The notes under the pieces are model-generated. The model saw nothing but the letters and a program-made list of their open reading frames with translations. It made no database searches and had not been told where the DNA came from. Of a DNA stretch of 64,000 nucleotides, positions 44,946 through 54,976 are shown one piece after another (positions within the stretch are counted from its first letter, which is position 1; every line of letters starts with the position of its first letter). The stretch spans positions 1-64,000 of the forward strand of contig NZ_JAFFQA010000015.1 of the NCBI RefSeq assembly GCF_016919065.1, written 5' to 3'. The translations under genes were made by a program, and so were the position numbers. The stretch comes from Desulfobulbus rhabdoformis. GTDB lineage: Bacteria; Desulfobacterota; Desulfobulbia; Desulfobulbales; Desulfobulbaceae.

Positions 44946-47111
44946 TTATTTTCGCCGCACCTCGATCACCTCTGGCATCTGCAGCAGATGCTGCTGCAGC
45001 CGCTGCAAGTGTTCCAGGTTCATGACTTCAATCAGGACATTGATCTCGGCAATGTTCTCCACCGTGGTCCGGGCATTGAGTTCAACAATATTGGCATCAT
45101 CGGCGCTGATAGTCCCACTGATATCGGCAAGCAGGTTCTTGCGATTTTCAGAGCGAACCACCACCCCTGCCCGGTAGGTGCTGTTGGGGGTCCCGGACCA
45201 GGAGACATCCAGCCACCTGGCCGGATCTGTCGCCTTCAGGTTGAGGCAATCAGCCTTATGCACCGACACGCCCGAGCCGGTGGTGATAAAGCCGATAATG
45301 GCGTCACCGGGTACGGGCCGACAGCACTGACTGATTTTAATCAACATGCCATCCACACCATCAATATCGATGGTTGTTCGTCTTGAGGGCTCGTTTTTCG
45401 CTGCCTCGGTGGCCCGTTTGGCCCGTTCGACCATCTCGGCGATGCGTCTTTTTTCCTCGGCTTCGCGAAATTCTTCCGGCTGCAGGGTCCGCAGCAGGTG
45501 GGGGACGGTGATGGAGCCACTCCCCACACGCACCAACATTTCATCCAGAGAATTGCAGTTGAGTTTTTTCAGCAGCAGGCGCAGGTGCCCACTTTTGAGC
45601 AGCCCCTTTAAGTTCACATCGTATTTCTTCAGTTCGCGCTCGCAGATTTCCCGACCGAGTTTGAGCGAGCGCTCTTTTTCTTCACGACGCAGATACTGAC
45701 GAATGCGGGTTCGTGCCCTACTGGTTTTGACCAGCTGCAGCCAGGCCCGGCGGGGGTGCTGGTTTTTCTGAGTCAGGATCTCGACAATATCCCCACTCTG
45801 CAGCTTATGTTTAAGCTGCACGATCTGGCCACTAATCTTGGCCCCGACGCAGGTATCCCCCACCTCCGAGTGAATAGAGTAGGCAAAATCAATGGGGGTG
45901 GAGCCATGGGGCAGTTCCCGCACCTCACCAGAGGGAGTCAGGGCAAAGACGTCGGGCTCAAAGAGCTCACCACGTACCGACTCCATGAACTCGCTGGGGT
46001 CTTCGACCTCCTGCAGCGATTGAACCAGCCGCTTGAGCTCTTTAAAGAGCTTGGCATCGCCGCTGGTGATCTTCTGCCCCTCTTTATAGGCCCAGTGAGC
46101 GGCAACACCTTCCTGGGCGACCCGGTCCATGTCCTCGGTACGAATCTGAATCTCGATGAACTGGCCATCGGGGCCGGAGACCGTGGTGTGCAGCGACTGA
46201 TAATTGTTGGATTTCGGGGCGCTGATCCAGTCTTTGATCCGGCCGGGGACCGGTGTCCAGTCGGCGTGGACCGTGCCCAGGGCCTGGTAGCACTCCTTTA
46301 CCGTGCGCACGATAATGCGAAAGGCGACCTTGTCGTAAACCCGCTCCAGGGGAATACGCTGGGCAACCAACTTTTTATAAATGGAATAGAGGTGTTTGGG
46401 ACGGCCAATGATACGTACCGGCACGATCTTGGCAGCGTTGAGTTTCTGATGCAGGATATGAATGACATCATCCACATAGACCTGGCGCTCTGCCATGGTC
46501 GATTCCATATGAGCGGCGAGATCGGCGTACTCCACTGGCAGCAGATAACGAAAGGCCAGGTCCTCCAGTTCCCGCTTGAGCCACTCGATGCCAATGCGTG
46601 AGGCCAGTGGCGCATAAAGATCCATGGTCTCCCGGGCCTTAATCCGCCGCTCCTGCTCATCCACCGCTTCCAGGCTGAGCATATCCTGTAGACGATCGGC
46701 AAGCTTGACCAAAAGCACGCGAATATCGGCGCCCATGGCCAAAAGCAGCTTACGGATATTTTCCGCCTCATGGGCCAGATGCGAGTTGTAGCGGACATTG
46801 GTGATCCGGGTGGCCCCGTCGACGAGGTTGGCCACGTCCTGTCCAAACTTCTTTTTGAGTTCATCCAGATCTGCGACGTGTTCTTTAATGGTTCCATGCA
46901 ACAGTCCGGCAACAATGGTGTCCAGATCAAGACGCATTGATGCCAGGGTGGAGCCAACAGCCAGCAGGTGATCGACATAGGGCTCGCCGGTCGCATAAAA
47001 CTGACTGCCGTGTCGCTCTTGAATAAACTCCCAGGCGGTATTAAGAGGGCTTAAGTCAACATCACTTAGATAGCCGGAAGCCAGGGAGCGCAGTGGTTTG
47101 ATATCCGACAT
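44946..47111 (-). CDS. RelA/SpoT homologue, (p)ppGpp synthetase with degenerate hydrolase domain
   Basis: 721 residues in the long RSH order: HD hydrolase-like (about 30-190), synthetase (about 225-345), TGS (about 385-450), helical region, ACT (about 645-721). The synthetase keeps 'YDKVAFRIIV' (D260) and the RxKD motif 'RIKDWISAPKSNNYQSLHT', usual for bifunctional enzymes. The hydrolase site is damaged: the HDxxED motif reads HGTIKE at 72-77, and DRLHNM reads DRLQDM at 139-144. It probably makes (p)ppGpp but cannot hydrolyse it, which would require a hydrolase elsewhere. It lies between proS and the Smr gene. Confidence 0.93.
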   Translation of the reverse strand: MSDIKPLRSLASGYLSDVDLSPLNTAWEFIQERHGSQFYATGEPYVDHLLAVGSTLASMRLDLDTIVAGLLHGTIKEHVADLDELKKKFGQDVANLVDGATRITNVRYNSHLAHEAENIRKLLLAMGADIRVLLVKLADRLQDMLSLEAVDEQERRIKARETMDLYAPLASRIGIEWLKRELEDLAFRYLLPVEYADLAAHMESTMAERQVYVDDVIHILHQKLNAAKIVPVRIIGRPKHLYSIYKKLVAQRIPLERVYDKVAFRIIVRTVKECYQALGTVHADWTPVPGRIKDWISAPKSNNYQSLHTTVSGPDGQFIEIQIRTEDMDRVAQEGVAAHWAYKEGQKITSGDAKLFKELKRLVQSLQEVEDPSEFMESVRGELFEPDVFALTPSGEVRELPHGSTPIDFAYSIHSEVGDTCVGAKISGQIVQLKHKLQSGDIVEILTQKNQHPRRAWLQLVKTSRARTRIRQYLRREEKERSLKLGREICERELKKYDVNLKGLLKSGHLRLLLKKLNCNSLDEMLVRVGSGSITVPHLLRTLQPEEFREAEEKRRIAEMVERAKRATEAAKNEPSRRTTIDIDGVDGMLIKISQCCRPVPGDAIIGFITTGSGVSVHKADCLNLKATDPARWLDVSWSGTPNSTYRAGVVVRSENRKNLLADISGTISADDANIVELNARTTVENIAEINVLIEVMNLEHLQRLQQHLLQMPEVIEVRRK

Positions 47112-47143
47112 AACAACGTTGTTTCCGTTCTAAAAAAAACTTC

Positions 47144-48859
47144 TTACACAGACAGGGCCAAACGTACCTGCTCGCTGAGATAGGTGACCGCCTCCTCAGG
47201 GGTAAACAGCAGGGTTTCTCCACTCTTACGGACGCGTACCTCAACCTTGCCTTCTTTAGCGTAGGTTTTCCCCACAGTAACCCGAAAGGGAATGCCCACC
47301 AGATCGGCATCGTTGAATTTAGAGCCCGGACGCTCATCCCGATCATCCAGGAGTACCTCCAGCCCCTGCTGTTGCAACGAGCTGTAGAGAGCCTCTGAGG
47401 CCTCACAGAAGGTAGCATCTTTGGGCGTCAGGTTAAGGATAGTTACCTGAAAGGGGGCCAGGGGAACAGGAAAAATGATACCCTTGTCGTCATGGTTCTG
47501 CTCAATGGCTGCGGCAACCACACGGCTGACGCCAATGCCGTAGCAGCCCATGATAAAGGGTTTCTCCTGGCCATCGCTATCCTGGAACCGGGCCTCCATG
47601 GCCTCGGAGTAGCGTGTGCCCAGTTTAAACACGTGTCCGACCTCGATCCCTTCTTTGAGCCCAAGCGAACCGCCGCAGGTGGGACAGCGGTCTTCCATGG
47701 TGATCTGACGCAGGTCACCGACAATGGCGGGTTTGAAATCACGCTCAGGATTGACACCTGTAAGGTGACAGCCCTTTTCATTGGCACCGGCCACCGCGTT
47801 GATCATGCGCATCACCTCCTGATCCGCCACCATCTTTAACGGCAGTTCCACCGGCCCGAGATAGCCTGCTGGCAGACGGGTTGCCTGCCAGACCTGATCC
47901 TCTTCCAAGGGTTCCACATCATTGGCCCCCAGCAGATTTTTCAGCTTAACGGACTGTACCTCACGATCACCACGAACCAACGCCGCGACGACCTCCTCGT
48001 CAGCCAGGTAGAACATGGTCTTGATCACATCTTTGGGCTCTACCCCTAAAAACTCGGCCACAACCTTGACCTTTTTCTTGCCAGGGGTCTGCACCTTGGC
48101 AATGGCCTCCAGTTCGACCTGGGATTCTTCTGCCTCGGGCAGGGTGATGGCTGCTTTTTCCACGTTGGCGGCAAAAGAGCACTCGTTGCAGATAACCAGG
48201 GTATCTTCGCCGGTCTCGGCAAGAACCATGAACTCATGGGAGTACGAGCCGCCAATGGCTCCGCTGTCTGCCTCAACAGCTCGAAAATCAAGGCCGCAGC
48301 GTTCAAAGATGCGGAAGTAAGCCTCTCGCATCTTCTCATAGCTTTTGCTTGCCCCTGCATCATCCATATCAAAGGAGTAGGCATCTTTCATCACAAATTC
48401 ACGCCCACGCATCAGGCCAAAGCGAGGTCTGATTTCATCACGAAATTTGGTCTGAATCTGATAGAGGTTCACCGGCAGCTGACGATAGGACTGCAACTCG
48501 CGCCGGGCGATATCGGTCACCACCTCCTCGTGGGTGGGGCCAAGGCAGTAATCGCGGTCATGGCGATCCCGAAAACGGAGCAACTCAGGACCATATTTTT
48601 TCCAGCGTCCAGATTCCTCCCACAGATCCCCGGGCTGCACCATGGGCATGAGGATCTCCTGGGCTCCAGCACGATTCATCTCCTGACGGACAATCTCGGT
48701 GACTTTTTGCAGGGCAAGAAGGCCAAGTGGCAGATAGGTATACATGCCCGAGGTAAGTTTTCGGATGAATCCGCCCCGCACCAGGAGCTGATGGCTGATA
48801 ACCTCGGCCTCCGAAGGTGTTTCCTTGGTGGTGGGTAAAAGCATCTGTGAGTAACGCAT
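47144..48859 (-). CDS. proS: Prolyl-tRNA synthetase
   Basis: 571 residues, bacterial-type class II ProRS. Motif 1 region 'HQLLVRGGFIRKLTSGMYTYLPLGLLAL', motif 2 'FRDEIRPRFGLMRGREFVMKDAYSFDMD', the YbaK-like editing insert (about 225-390) and motif 3 'GCYGIGVSRVVAAAIEQNHDDKGIIFP' are all present, with the anticodon-binding domain at the end. A CPTCGGSLG cysteine pair lies in the insert region. It charges tRNA-Pro. It lies downstream of ispG, as in many Desulfobacterota. Confidence 0.98.
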   Translation of the reverse strand: MRYSQMLLPTTKETPSEAEVISHQLLVRGGFIRKLTSGMYTYLPLGLLALQKVTEIVRQEMNRAGAQEILMPMVQPGDLWEESGRWKKYGPELLRFRDRHDRDYCLGPTHEEVVTDIARRELQSYRQLPVNLYQIQTKFRDEIRPRFGLMRGREFVMKDAYSFDMDDAGASKSYEKMREAYFRIFERCGLDFRAVEADSGAIGGSYSHEFMVLAETGEDTLVICNECSFAANVEKAAITLPEAEESQVELEAIAKVQTPGKKKVKVVAEFLGVEPKDVIKTMFYLADEEVVAALVRGDREVQSVKLKNLLGANDVEPLEEDQVWQATRLPAGYLGPVELPLKMVADQEVMRMINAVAGANEKGCHLTGVNPERDFKPAIVGDLRQITMEDRCPTCGGSLGLKEGIEVGHVFKLGTRYSEAMEARFQDSDGQEKPFIMGCYGIGVSRVVAAAIEQNHDDKGIIFPVPLAPFQVTILNLTPKDATFCEASEALYSSLQQQGLEVLLDDRDERPGSKFNDADLVGIPFRVTVGKTYAKEGKVEVRVRKSGETLLFTPEEAVTYLSEQVRLALSV

Positions 48860-48911
48860 GGTTCAAGTCTCCGCTTGCTAAAACACGTATAATATAAAGG
48901 AAGGCAAGAAA

Positions 48912-49997
48912 TCAGGCGCGACGCCTGTGCTCTGCCTCCAGTTTTTCCAATTCTTCCAAAAAGACTGGCAGTAAATCAGCCTCGGCCACCTTCTTGTAAA
49001 TTTCGCCTTTTTTAAAGAGGATACCCACACCATTGCCGCCGGCAATACCGATATCGGCCTCACGCGCCTCACCGGGACCGTTAACAACACAGCCCATGAC
49101 CGCGACCTTGATAGGGCTCTCCATGGTCTGCAGTTTCCGCTCGACCACCTCTGCCAGCGAGAAAAGATCAATACGGGTACGGCCGCAGGTGGGGCAGGAG
49201 ATCATCTCCGGGCCGCGCTCTCGAATCCGTAGTGAGCGCAACAACTCATAGGCGACCCGTATCTCTTCCACCGGTTCCCGGGTAAGCGAAATACGAAAGG
49301 TATCGCCAATGCCTTCGGAAAGCAGAATGCCCAGAGCGACACTTGATTTGACGGTGCCGGGTATGAGTCCACCGGCCTCGGTCACCCCAAGATGCAGGGG
49401 GTAATCGGTTTTTTGGGAGAGCTGGCGGTAGCCCTCAATGGTGGTCAGGGTATCCGAGGATTTGATGGAGATCTTGATCTCGTAAAACCCGTGCTGTTCC
49501 AGAAGGCGAACATTATTGAGTGCACTGGCAATCAGGGCATCGGGCCGCTCGGGGGTGGGGTAACCAAACTCCCCAAGCAGATCCTTTTCAATGGAGCCGG
49601 AGTTGACGCCAACGCGAATGGGTATCCGGTGCATCTTGGCCGCGTCCACCACCCGGGCAAGTTTCTCAGGCCCGCCAAGATTTCCAGGATTGATACGAAT
49701 CCCCTGAGCACCATGCTCCATGGCGGCAACTGCCAGGCGGGCATCAAAATGAATATCCGCAATGACAGGAATGGTGCTCCCCTGGCGGAGAGAAGAGATG
49801 GCCTCGGCAGCGGCCATGTCTGGAACCGCAACGCGAATGATCTCGCATCCGGCCTGCTCAAGGCCATGAATCTGCTTGAGTGTGGCCTCGATGTCACTGG
49901 TCAGAGTATTGGTCATCGATTGCACCGCAATAGGTGCTCCACCGCCAATAGCCACGTTTCCGACATGAATCTGTCGTGTTTTTTTCCGCGTAATCAT
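48912..49997 (-). CDS. ispG: 4-hydroxy-3-methylbut-2-enyl diphosphate synthase IspG (GcpE)
   Basis: 361 residues. The N-terminal TIM barrel starts 'QIHVGNVAIGGGAPIAVQSMTNTLTSD'. The [4Fe-4S] ligands C268 and C271 (CPTCGRT), C303 and E310 (GCVVNGPGEA) align with those of E. coli IspG. It carries out the penultimate step of the MEP isoprenoid pathway, reductive conversion of MEcPP to HMBPP. dxr of the same pathway lies a few genes upstream in this cluster. Confidence 0.98.
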   Translation of the reverse strand: MITRKKTRQIHVGNVAIGGGAPIAVQSMTNTLTSDIEATLKQIHGLEQAGCEIIRVAVPDMAAAEAISSLRQGSTIPVIADIHFDARLAVAAMEHGAQGIRINPGNLGGPEKLARVVDAAKMHRIPIRVGVNSGSIEKDLLGEFGYPTPERPDALIASALNNVRLLEQHGFYEIKISIKSSDTLTTIEGYRQLSQKTDYPLHLGVTEAGGLIPGTVKSSVALGILLSEGIGDTFRISLTREPVEEIRVAYELLRSLRIRERGPEMISCPTCGRTRIDLFSLAEVVERKLQTMESPIKVAVMGCVVNGPGEAREADIGIAGGNGVGILFKKGEIYKKVAEADLLPVFLEELEKLEAEHRRRA

Positions 49998-50087
49998 CGT
50001 GGTTTTCTTTCCACTCTCATTTCACCATAATGCTGAGCGCTCTGGAGACAAACGCGCTCAGCTTCATTTACGGGAATCTTGAATAAT

Positions 50088-50804
50088 CTAATTATTCAAG
50101 CCACCCTTTCGTTTCAAGTTTAGTTCAGCTTCCGAAGCTCGCACATAGAGCGGTACCGGGTTTTCCTCGCCAACGAAGTCGCGTTGGGTTAACAGAGCCG
50201 CTCCGCAGAAACCGATACTGGCCGCGCGCGGGTGCAGAAGGGCTGAGGAAAGCAGCTCACCCTGCGGGTTGTCCTGCAGCTGCTGGGAACAGGCAGCGAC
50301 ACCGGGGCCGGCAACAACTGTTGGCGTGGTGATTTTTGCTGAAAGCTCTTCCGGAGAGAGCACTTCAACCTCGCCCGTGCGTTGCCAGCACCCTTCCTGT
50401 AGCTGGTAACAAGCTGCGTATACCTGCTGTTTGCGAGCATCAAGAACCAGGTAGACAGGTTTGTTGCCGGGGGTAAGTTGCAGGGCCAGCCCATCCAAGG
50501 TGGGGACGCCAATGAGAGGACGATCCGCAGCCATGGCGATCCCTTTGGCTGCGGCCATACCGATACGCAGCCCGGTAAAGGAGCCAGGGCCCTGGCTGAC
50601 AGCGATGCCATGGAGATCGTTCCAGTTCAGGGAGAGTCCTTCCATGAGCGCACTCACAGCTCCCAACAGCCGCCTGGAGTGGGTTACCTCCGGTTGCAGG
50701 GTATTTTCGCCAAGCACCTTGCCGGTTGCCCCATCGCCTCGAGTGATGGAGACAGAACCGCAACCAGTTGCGGTCTCAATGGCCAGGATCAGGACATCAG
50801 CCAT
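50088..50804 (-). CDS. tsaB: tRNA threonylcarbamoyladenosine biosynthesis protein TsaB
   Basis: 238 residues. The ASKHA-fold start 'ILAIETATGCGSVSI' with 'HSRRLLGAVSALMEGLSLNW', 'HGIAVSQGPGSFTGLRIGMAAAKGIAMA' and 'GVPTLDGLALQL' identify TsaB. It is the non-catalytic partner of TsaD in making the t6A37 modification of ANN-decoding tRNAs. The start overlaps the end of rseP by 16 bp. Confidence 0.95.
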   Translation of the reverse strand: MADVLILAIETATGCGSVSITRGDGATGKVLGENTLQPEVTHSRRLLGAVSALMEGLSLNWNDLHGIAVSQGPGSFTGLRIGMAAAKGIAMAADRPLIGVPTLDGLALQLTPGNKPVYLVLDARKQQVYAACYQLQEGCWQRTGEVEVLSPEELSAKITTPTVVAGPGVAACSQQLQDNPQGELLSSALLHPRAASIGFCGAALLTQRDFVGEENPVPLYVRASEAELNLKRKGGLNN

Positions 50805-51874
50805 CGTTTCACCAAACGCAGGATATCGTTATAAAAAACAAAAACCATAAGAGTTCCCAGAATGGCAATACCAATCTTCTGACTGATCTCCATGGAGCGT
50901 TCACTTAAGCGGCGACGGCGTACGGCCTCCAGGGTAAGAAAAACAAGATGTCCACCATCAAGAACCGGTATGGGCAAAAGGTTGAGAATCCCCAGGTTCA
51001 CACTCAAGAGCCCCATGAAGTATAACAGGTTCATCCAACCGGCTTCCATCTGCTGGCCAGCAATTTCAGCAATGCGAATCGGCCCCCCCAGCTCACTGGC
51101 CGGAATCACCCGTTGCACCATTTTGACAATGCCCATCACCGTCAGATAGCCGAGGTTCCAGGTCTGCACAAAGGCGGCCTGCAGGGACTCGCCCACAGTG
51201 GAATCTACATAGTGAATCTCTTCACTACGGACAATACCCAGCATGTAACGTTGACCAACCACTTCGCCGAAAAGGTTTTTCACCTCCTGCATGGTGGGTT
51301 CGCCGCTCACCTTCAACTCTTTTCCTTCGCGGATGACCTCAAGGGTAACCTCGGCTCCCTGGCTGCCCTTTATGGCATCAGAGACCTGCTGCCAACTCTG
51401 CATGCCCTTTCCGTTGATGGTAAGAATTTCATCACCGGCGGCAAGGCCCATCACCTGGGCTGCGGATCCCGGATTCACGGCTCCGATACGGGTGGTATCG
51501 ACAGCTTCGGGCATACCGGCCAGGGAAAACATGCTAAAAAATAGAACAACAGCAAAAAGCAGATTAAACAGAGGCCCGCCAAAGATGATGCCAAAACGCT
51601 GCCAGACGGTCTTATGGGAAAAGGATCGGTGCTCTTCCACCTGTTCGACCTCATCTCCGTCATGCTCACCATACATTTTGACATAGCCGCCAAGAGGAAA
51701 GGCACTGACAAGATACTCGGTTTCCCCCCAGGTGCGCCCAACAAGCTTTTGCCCAAAGCCTAGCGAAAACTTCAGCACACGCACACCAAAAAGTTTGGCA
51801 AAAAGAAAATGCCCGAATTCATGAACAAAAATCAAAACACCAAGAACAAGTATAAAAGATAAAAGAGAAACCAT
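50789..51874 (-). CDS. rseP: Site-2 protease RseP
   Basis: 361 residues: a first helix with the zinc motif HEFGH (18-22), a PDZ domain (about 125-195: 'INPGSAAQVMGLAAGDEILTINGKGMQSW' in part), and C-terminal helices with the third ligand motif 'LPIPVLDGGHLVFL'. It cleaves transmembrane substrates such as an anti-sigma factor in envelope stress. There is one PDZ domain, as in many non-enteric homologues, against two in E. coli. Confidence 0.96.
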   Translation of the reverse strand: MVSLLSFILVLGVLIFVHEFGHFLFAKLFGVRVLKFSLGFGQKLVGRTWGETEYLVSAFPLGGYVKMYGEHDGDEVEQVEEHRSFSHKTVWQRFGIIFGGPLFNLLFAVVLFFSMFSLAGMPEAVDTTRIGAVNPGSAAQVMGLAAGDEILTINGKGMQSWQQVSDAIKGSQGAEVTLEVIREGKELKVSGEPTMQEVKNLFGEVVGQRYMLGIVRSEEIHYVDSTVGESLQAAFVQTWNLGYLTVMGIVKMVQRVIPASELGGPIRIAEIAGQQMEAGWMNLLYFMGLLSVNLGILNLLPIPVLDGGHLVFLTLEAVRRRRLSERSMEISQKIGIAILGTLMVFVFYNDILRLVKRWLMS

Positions 51875-52248
51875 GAATATCCCGAAGAGCTATGTTCGTT
51901 CTCGCATCAGTAGCTCTCTCAAAAATCGACCGGCCCAGAGGGCAAAAGCCAGAAGAGAGACATCTGGTGCGTACTTAGACGATGGTTACCGCGCAGGCGT
52001 AGTCTCCTGCGCTATGGGTTTTTCAACTAGCCAGAATGTCGCATGAACATTTTGTGTCAAGTGGAGAAAAAAGACGAAAACAATCTCTTGCGGTGGTGGA
52101 GCCTTGCCTGGCATTTGAACAAAATATTCACCGCTGGTCAGCCCGGACAACACCACCTTCTGCAGTATTTTGGCAATAAAGAGAGTCGACGAGATTCATA
52201 GCCAAAAAATGTGAATCTGACTCAGGCTGACCTGGTGAGAAATCCGAT
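51875..52248. other. 374-bp gap between dxr and rseP
   Basis: An unusually wide gap in an otherwise tight gene cluster. It holds one clear hairpin, GCGCAGG (51991-51997) with CCTGCGC (52006-52012) and an 8-base loop, but no T-run on the minus strand. I see no gene, tRNA or family-level RNA motif. It may hold a separate promoter for rseP. Confidence 0.4.
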
Positions 52249-53415
52249 CTAGAGGGCCGTTATTACCTTATGGGCAGCTGAACGGGCAGCAGCATCCGCT
52301 GCAAGGATTGCATCCAGATCCAGCTCGTTTGCCAGTGGTGCCTGGGACAGGCACGCTTCTACAGTACGGGCAATATCCAGGTAGCCAATTTTTCCTTCAA
52401 GAAAGGCGTCCACCGCCACTTCATTGGCCGCATTGAGCACTGCCGGCTGCACGCCGCCTGCACGTAAAGCGTCAAAGGCAAGACCTAAGGCAGGAAAACG
52501 GATCATATCGGGTTGCTCAAAGCTCAAATCGCTACACTGCGATAAACTAAGACGGGGGAGCGCCAAGGGCAAGCGTTTTGGATAGGTCAGAGCGTAGCCT
52601 ATGGGAATTCGCATATCGGGTATGCCCAACTGGGCTACAACCGAGCCGTCCACAAACTCAACCAGGGAATGGACAATTGATTGTGGATGAACGACCACTT
52701 CAATGCGTTCAGGCTCCATGGAAAAAAGCCAGCTGGCTTCGATAACCTCAAGCCCTTTATTCATCAGGGTGGCGGAATCGATGGAAATTTTGCGCCCCAT
52801 GGACCAGTTGGGGTGAGCTAGCGCCTGCTCGGGCTGGGCGATGCGCAGAGCGTCGAGATCCCAATCGCGAAAAGGTCCTCCAGAAGCGGTCAGGATAAGC
52901 TTATCCACATCCTGGCTACGTCCGGCTTCAAGGGCTTGGAAAATGGCGCTGTGCTCGGAATCGATGGGCAAGAGGCGCACACCATGGCGCTGCACCTCCT
53001 CCATGACCAGGCGCCCGGCCATGACCAGTGTCTCTTTGTTGGCAAGGCCGATATCCTTACCGGCACGGATGGCGGCAAGGGTCGGAAGCAGGCCAACAGC
53101 ACCAACAACGGCGGTGACCACCATGTCTGCGTCGGCCAGGGTGGCGATGGCTGTATTTCCTTCTCCCCCACTCAGGATTCGCGAGCGATAGGAGGCGGGC
53201 AATGTATTGGCCAGCTCTGCTGCCAGATCGGGACGGCCAATGGACACGCATTGCGGATTAAATTCCAGGACCTGCTCGGTAAGAAGTTCGACGTTACTGC
53301 CAGCAGAGAGTCCGACAATTTGAAACTGTTCGGGAAACTGACGAGCGATGGCCAGGACGTTGGTACCGATGGAGCCAGTCGAACCAAGAAGGGCTATTCG
53401 TTTCATTGCAGCCAT
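52249..53415 (-). CDS. dxr: 1-deoxy-D-xylulose 5-phosphate reductoisomerase
   Basis: 388 residues. NADPH-binding '[19 protein letters not shown]', the metal site '[15 protein letters not shown]', '[12 protein letters not shown]', and the substrate block '[31 protein letters not shown]' are all intact. It performs the first committed MEP-pathway step, DXP to MEP. ATG 53406 (starting MKRIALLG) is as likely a start as 53415. Either overlaps the cdsA stop, so the two are coupled. Confidence 0.98.
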   Translation of the reverse strand: MAAMKRIALLGSTGSIGTNVLAIARQFPEQFQIVGLSAGSNVELLTEQVLEFNPQCVSIGRPDLAAELANTLPASYRSRILSGGEGNTAIATLADADMVVTAVVGAVGLLPTLAAIRAGKDIGLANKETLVMAGRLVMEEVQRHGVRLLPIDSEHSAIFQALEAGRSQDVDKLILTASGGPFRDWDLDALRIAQPEQALAHPNWSMGRKISIDSATLMNKGLEVIEASWLFSMEPERIEVVVHPQSIVHSLVEFVDGSVVAQLGIPDMRIPIGYALTYPKRLPLALPRLSLSQCSDLSFEQPDMIRFPALGLAFDALRAGGVQPAVLNAANEVAVDAFLEGKIGYLDIARTVEACLSQAPLANELDLDAILAADAAARSAAHKVITAL

Positions 53416-54200
53416 TGAAAGTAGATCAGATAAAAAAGAGCGGGACCGGTAAGCAACAGACTATCCACTCGATCAAGAAGACCACCGTGCCCCTGGAGTA
53501 TGGTGCCGGAATCTTTGACTCCAACCGATCGCTTAATTAAAGATTCGGTCAGGTCGCCACAGATGCCGATGCAGATAAGCACAACGGCTGCCAGCAACAG
53601 AAAGAGGGGGTGAGCTGGCTGAGGGAAGAGAAGATTCACCCCTTCGGCTGCAATTACTCCGGCGGCGACACCACCAATTCCGCCCGCCACAGTTTTTTTA
53701 GGGCTAATCAGCGGAAAAAGTTTGCGCCTGCCAAAGGTCTTCCCGGCGTAGTAGGCTCCGGTATCAGAGCCAGCAATCATGGCAATAAACAGGAGAAGCC
53801 AATACTCCCCCTGAGGGAGGTGTCGAATCAACACCAGATGAGCAAGAGAGCCCGAGATATACAATGCCGCAAAGCCAGCAAAAACCAGGTAGTGCAATCC
53901 GTCCTCAAGTTTGCCATACCCCTGCAGAGCAAGACAAACGAGAAAAAGCAGAGAGCTAAAAAGCCCCACGGGCAGAAGCTCAAGACGACCACCGGCGACA
54001 CAGGCCACCGGAAACAGGGAGGCAAGCAGAGTCAGGATGAAACGAAATCCAGAAACCTGGGGGCAGGTCATACGGAAAAATTCGAACAACGCAACACCGG
54101 AACCGACCAGTCCAACACACCAAAAGAGAAAAGGCGTCCCCACAAAGAGCAGTACAAGCCAGCAAACTGCCAGGAGAACGCCGGGGATAACACGATTCAT
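53403..54200 (-). CDS. cdsA: Phosphatidate cytidylyltransferase CdsA
   Basis: 265 residues with about seven membrane helices. The CDS signature near the C-terminus ('[20 protein letters not shown]' followed by GLLDRVDS) is complete, preceded by '[31 protein letters not shown]'. It makes CDP-diacylglycerol from phosphatidic acid and CTP at the inner membrane. It lies 6 bp after uppS. Confidence 0.97.
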   Translation of the reverse strand: MNRVIPGVLLAVCWLVLLFVGTPFLFWCVGLVGSGVALFEFFRMTCPQVSGFRFILTLLASLFPVACVAGGRLELLPVGLFSSLLFLVCLALQGYGKLEDGLHYLVFAGFAALYISGSLAHLVLIRHLPQGEYWLLLFIAMIAGSDTGAYYAGKTFGRRKLFPLISPKKTVAGGIGGVAAGVIAAEGVNLLFPQPAHPLFLLLAAVVLICIGICGDLTESLIKRSVGVKDSGTILQGHGGLLDRVDSLLLTGPALFYLIYFQWLQ

Positions 54201-54206
54201 TGTCTT

Positions 54207-54947
54207 TTACGCACCGCTGACCTGGGCTCCGGTTTGACCAAAACGTCGTTGCCTCTGGGAGTAACTGTTGAGGGCGGCCAAGAAGGCCTCTTGATGAAAA
54301 TCAGGCCACTTAACCTCGGTGAAATAGAGCTCTGCGTACGAGGCCTGCCAGAGCAGGAAGTTGGATAGCCGGTTTTCGCCACCGGTACGGATGAGGAGAT
54401 CAGGGTCGGGCTGACCAGCAGTAAAGAGGTGCTCACTGATCACAGCCTCGCTGATAGCACCAGGATCAAGAGTTCCGTTCCGGCAGTCATGCCCGATCCG
54501 TGTGATTGCCTCCACCATCTCGGCACGTCCGCCATAGTTTAGGGCGAGATTAAGGGTCATTCCTGTGCAGGAACGCGTTTCGGCGATGCTCTTTTTCAGG
54601 ATTTCCTGCACATCTGCAGGCAGTTTTTGCATCTGGCCAATGCAGTTCAAACGAATATCGTTTTTGAGCATACTGCGCAGTTCGCTTTGCAGATAGTTTT
54701 TCAAGATGCCCATCAGACCACTGACCTCCCCTTCGGGCCGTTTCCAGTTTTCGGTGGAAAAGGCGTAAAGAGTCAGGTAACCAATGCCTAATTTACGGGC
54801 AACCTCAACTATCTCACGAACCGTGTCTGCTCCGGCCTTGTGTCCGAAAAGACGCGGACGGTGGCGCTCCTGGGCCCAGCGTCCGTTACCATCCATGATG
54901 ATGGCTACGTGCCGGGGTATGGTGCTTTCAGCTTCTTGGGTCTCCAC
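54207..54947 (-). CDS. uppS: Undecaprenyl diphosphate synthase (cis-prenyltransferase)
   Basis: 246 residues. The catalytic region 'VAIIMDGNGRWAQERHRPR' followed by LFGHKAG, 'LTLYAFSTENWKRP', 'LALNYGGRAEM' and 'LLIRTGGENRLSNFLLWQ' with 'YAELYFTEVKWPDF' are intact. It extends farnesyl diphosphate with isopentenyl units to make the C55 carrier for cell-wall synthesis, using the product of the MEP pathway whose genes lie downstream. Confidence 0.98.
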   Translation of the reverse strand: METQEAESTIPRHVAIIMDGNGRWAQERHRPRLFGHKAGADTVREIVEVARKLGIGYLTLYAFSTENWKRPEGEVSGLMGILKNYLQSELRSMLKNDIRLNCIGQMQKLPADVQEILKKSIAETRSCTGMTLNLALNYGGRAEMVEAITRIGHDCRNGTLDPGAISEAVISEHLFTAGQPDPDLLIRTGGENRLSNFLLWQASYAELYFTEVKWPDFHQEAFLAALNSYSQRQRRFGQTGAQVSGA

Positions 54948-54976
54948 GATAGCCTATGTTTGCTCTACCGGCTCTA

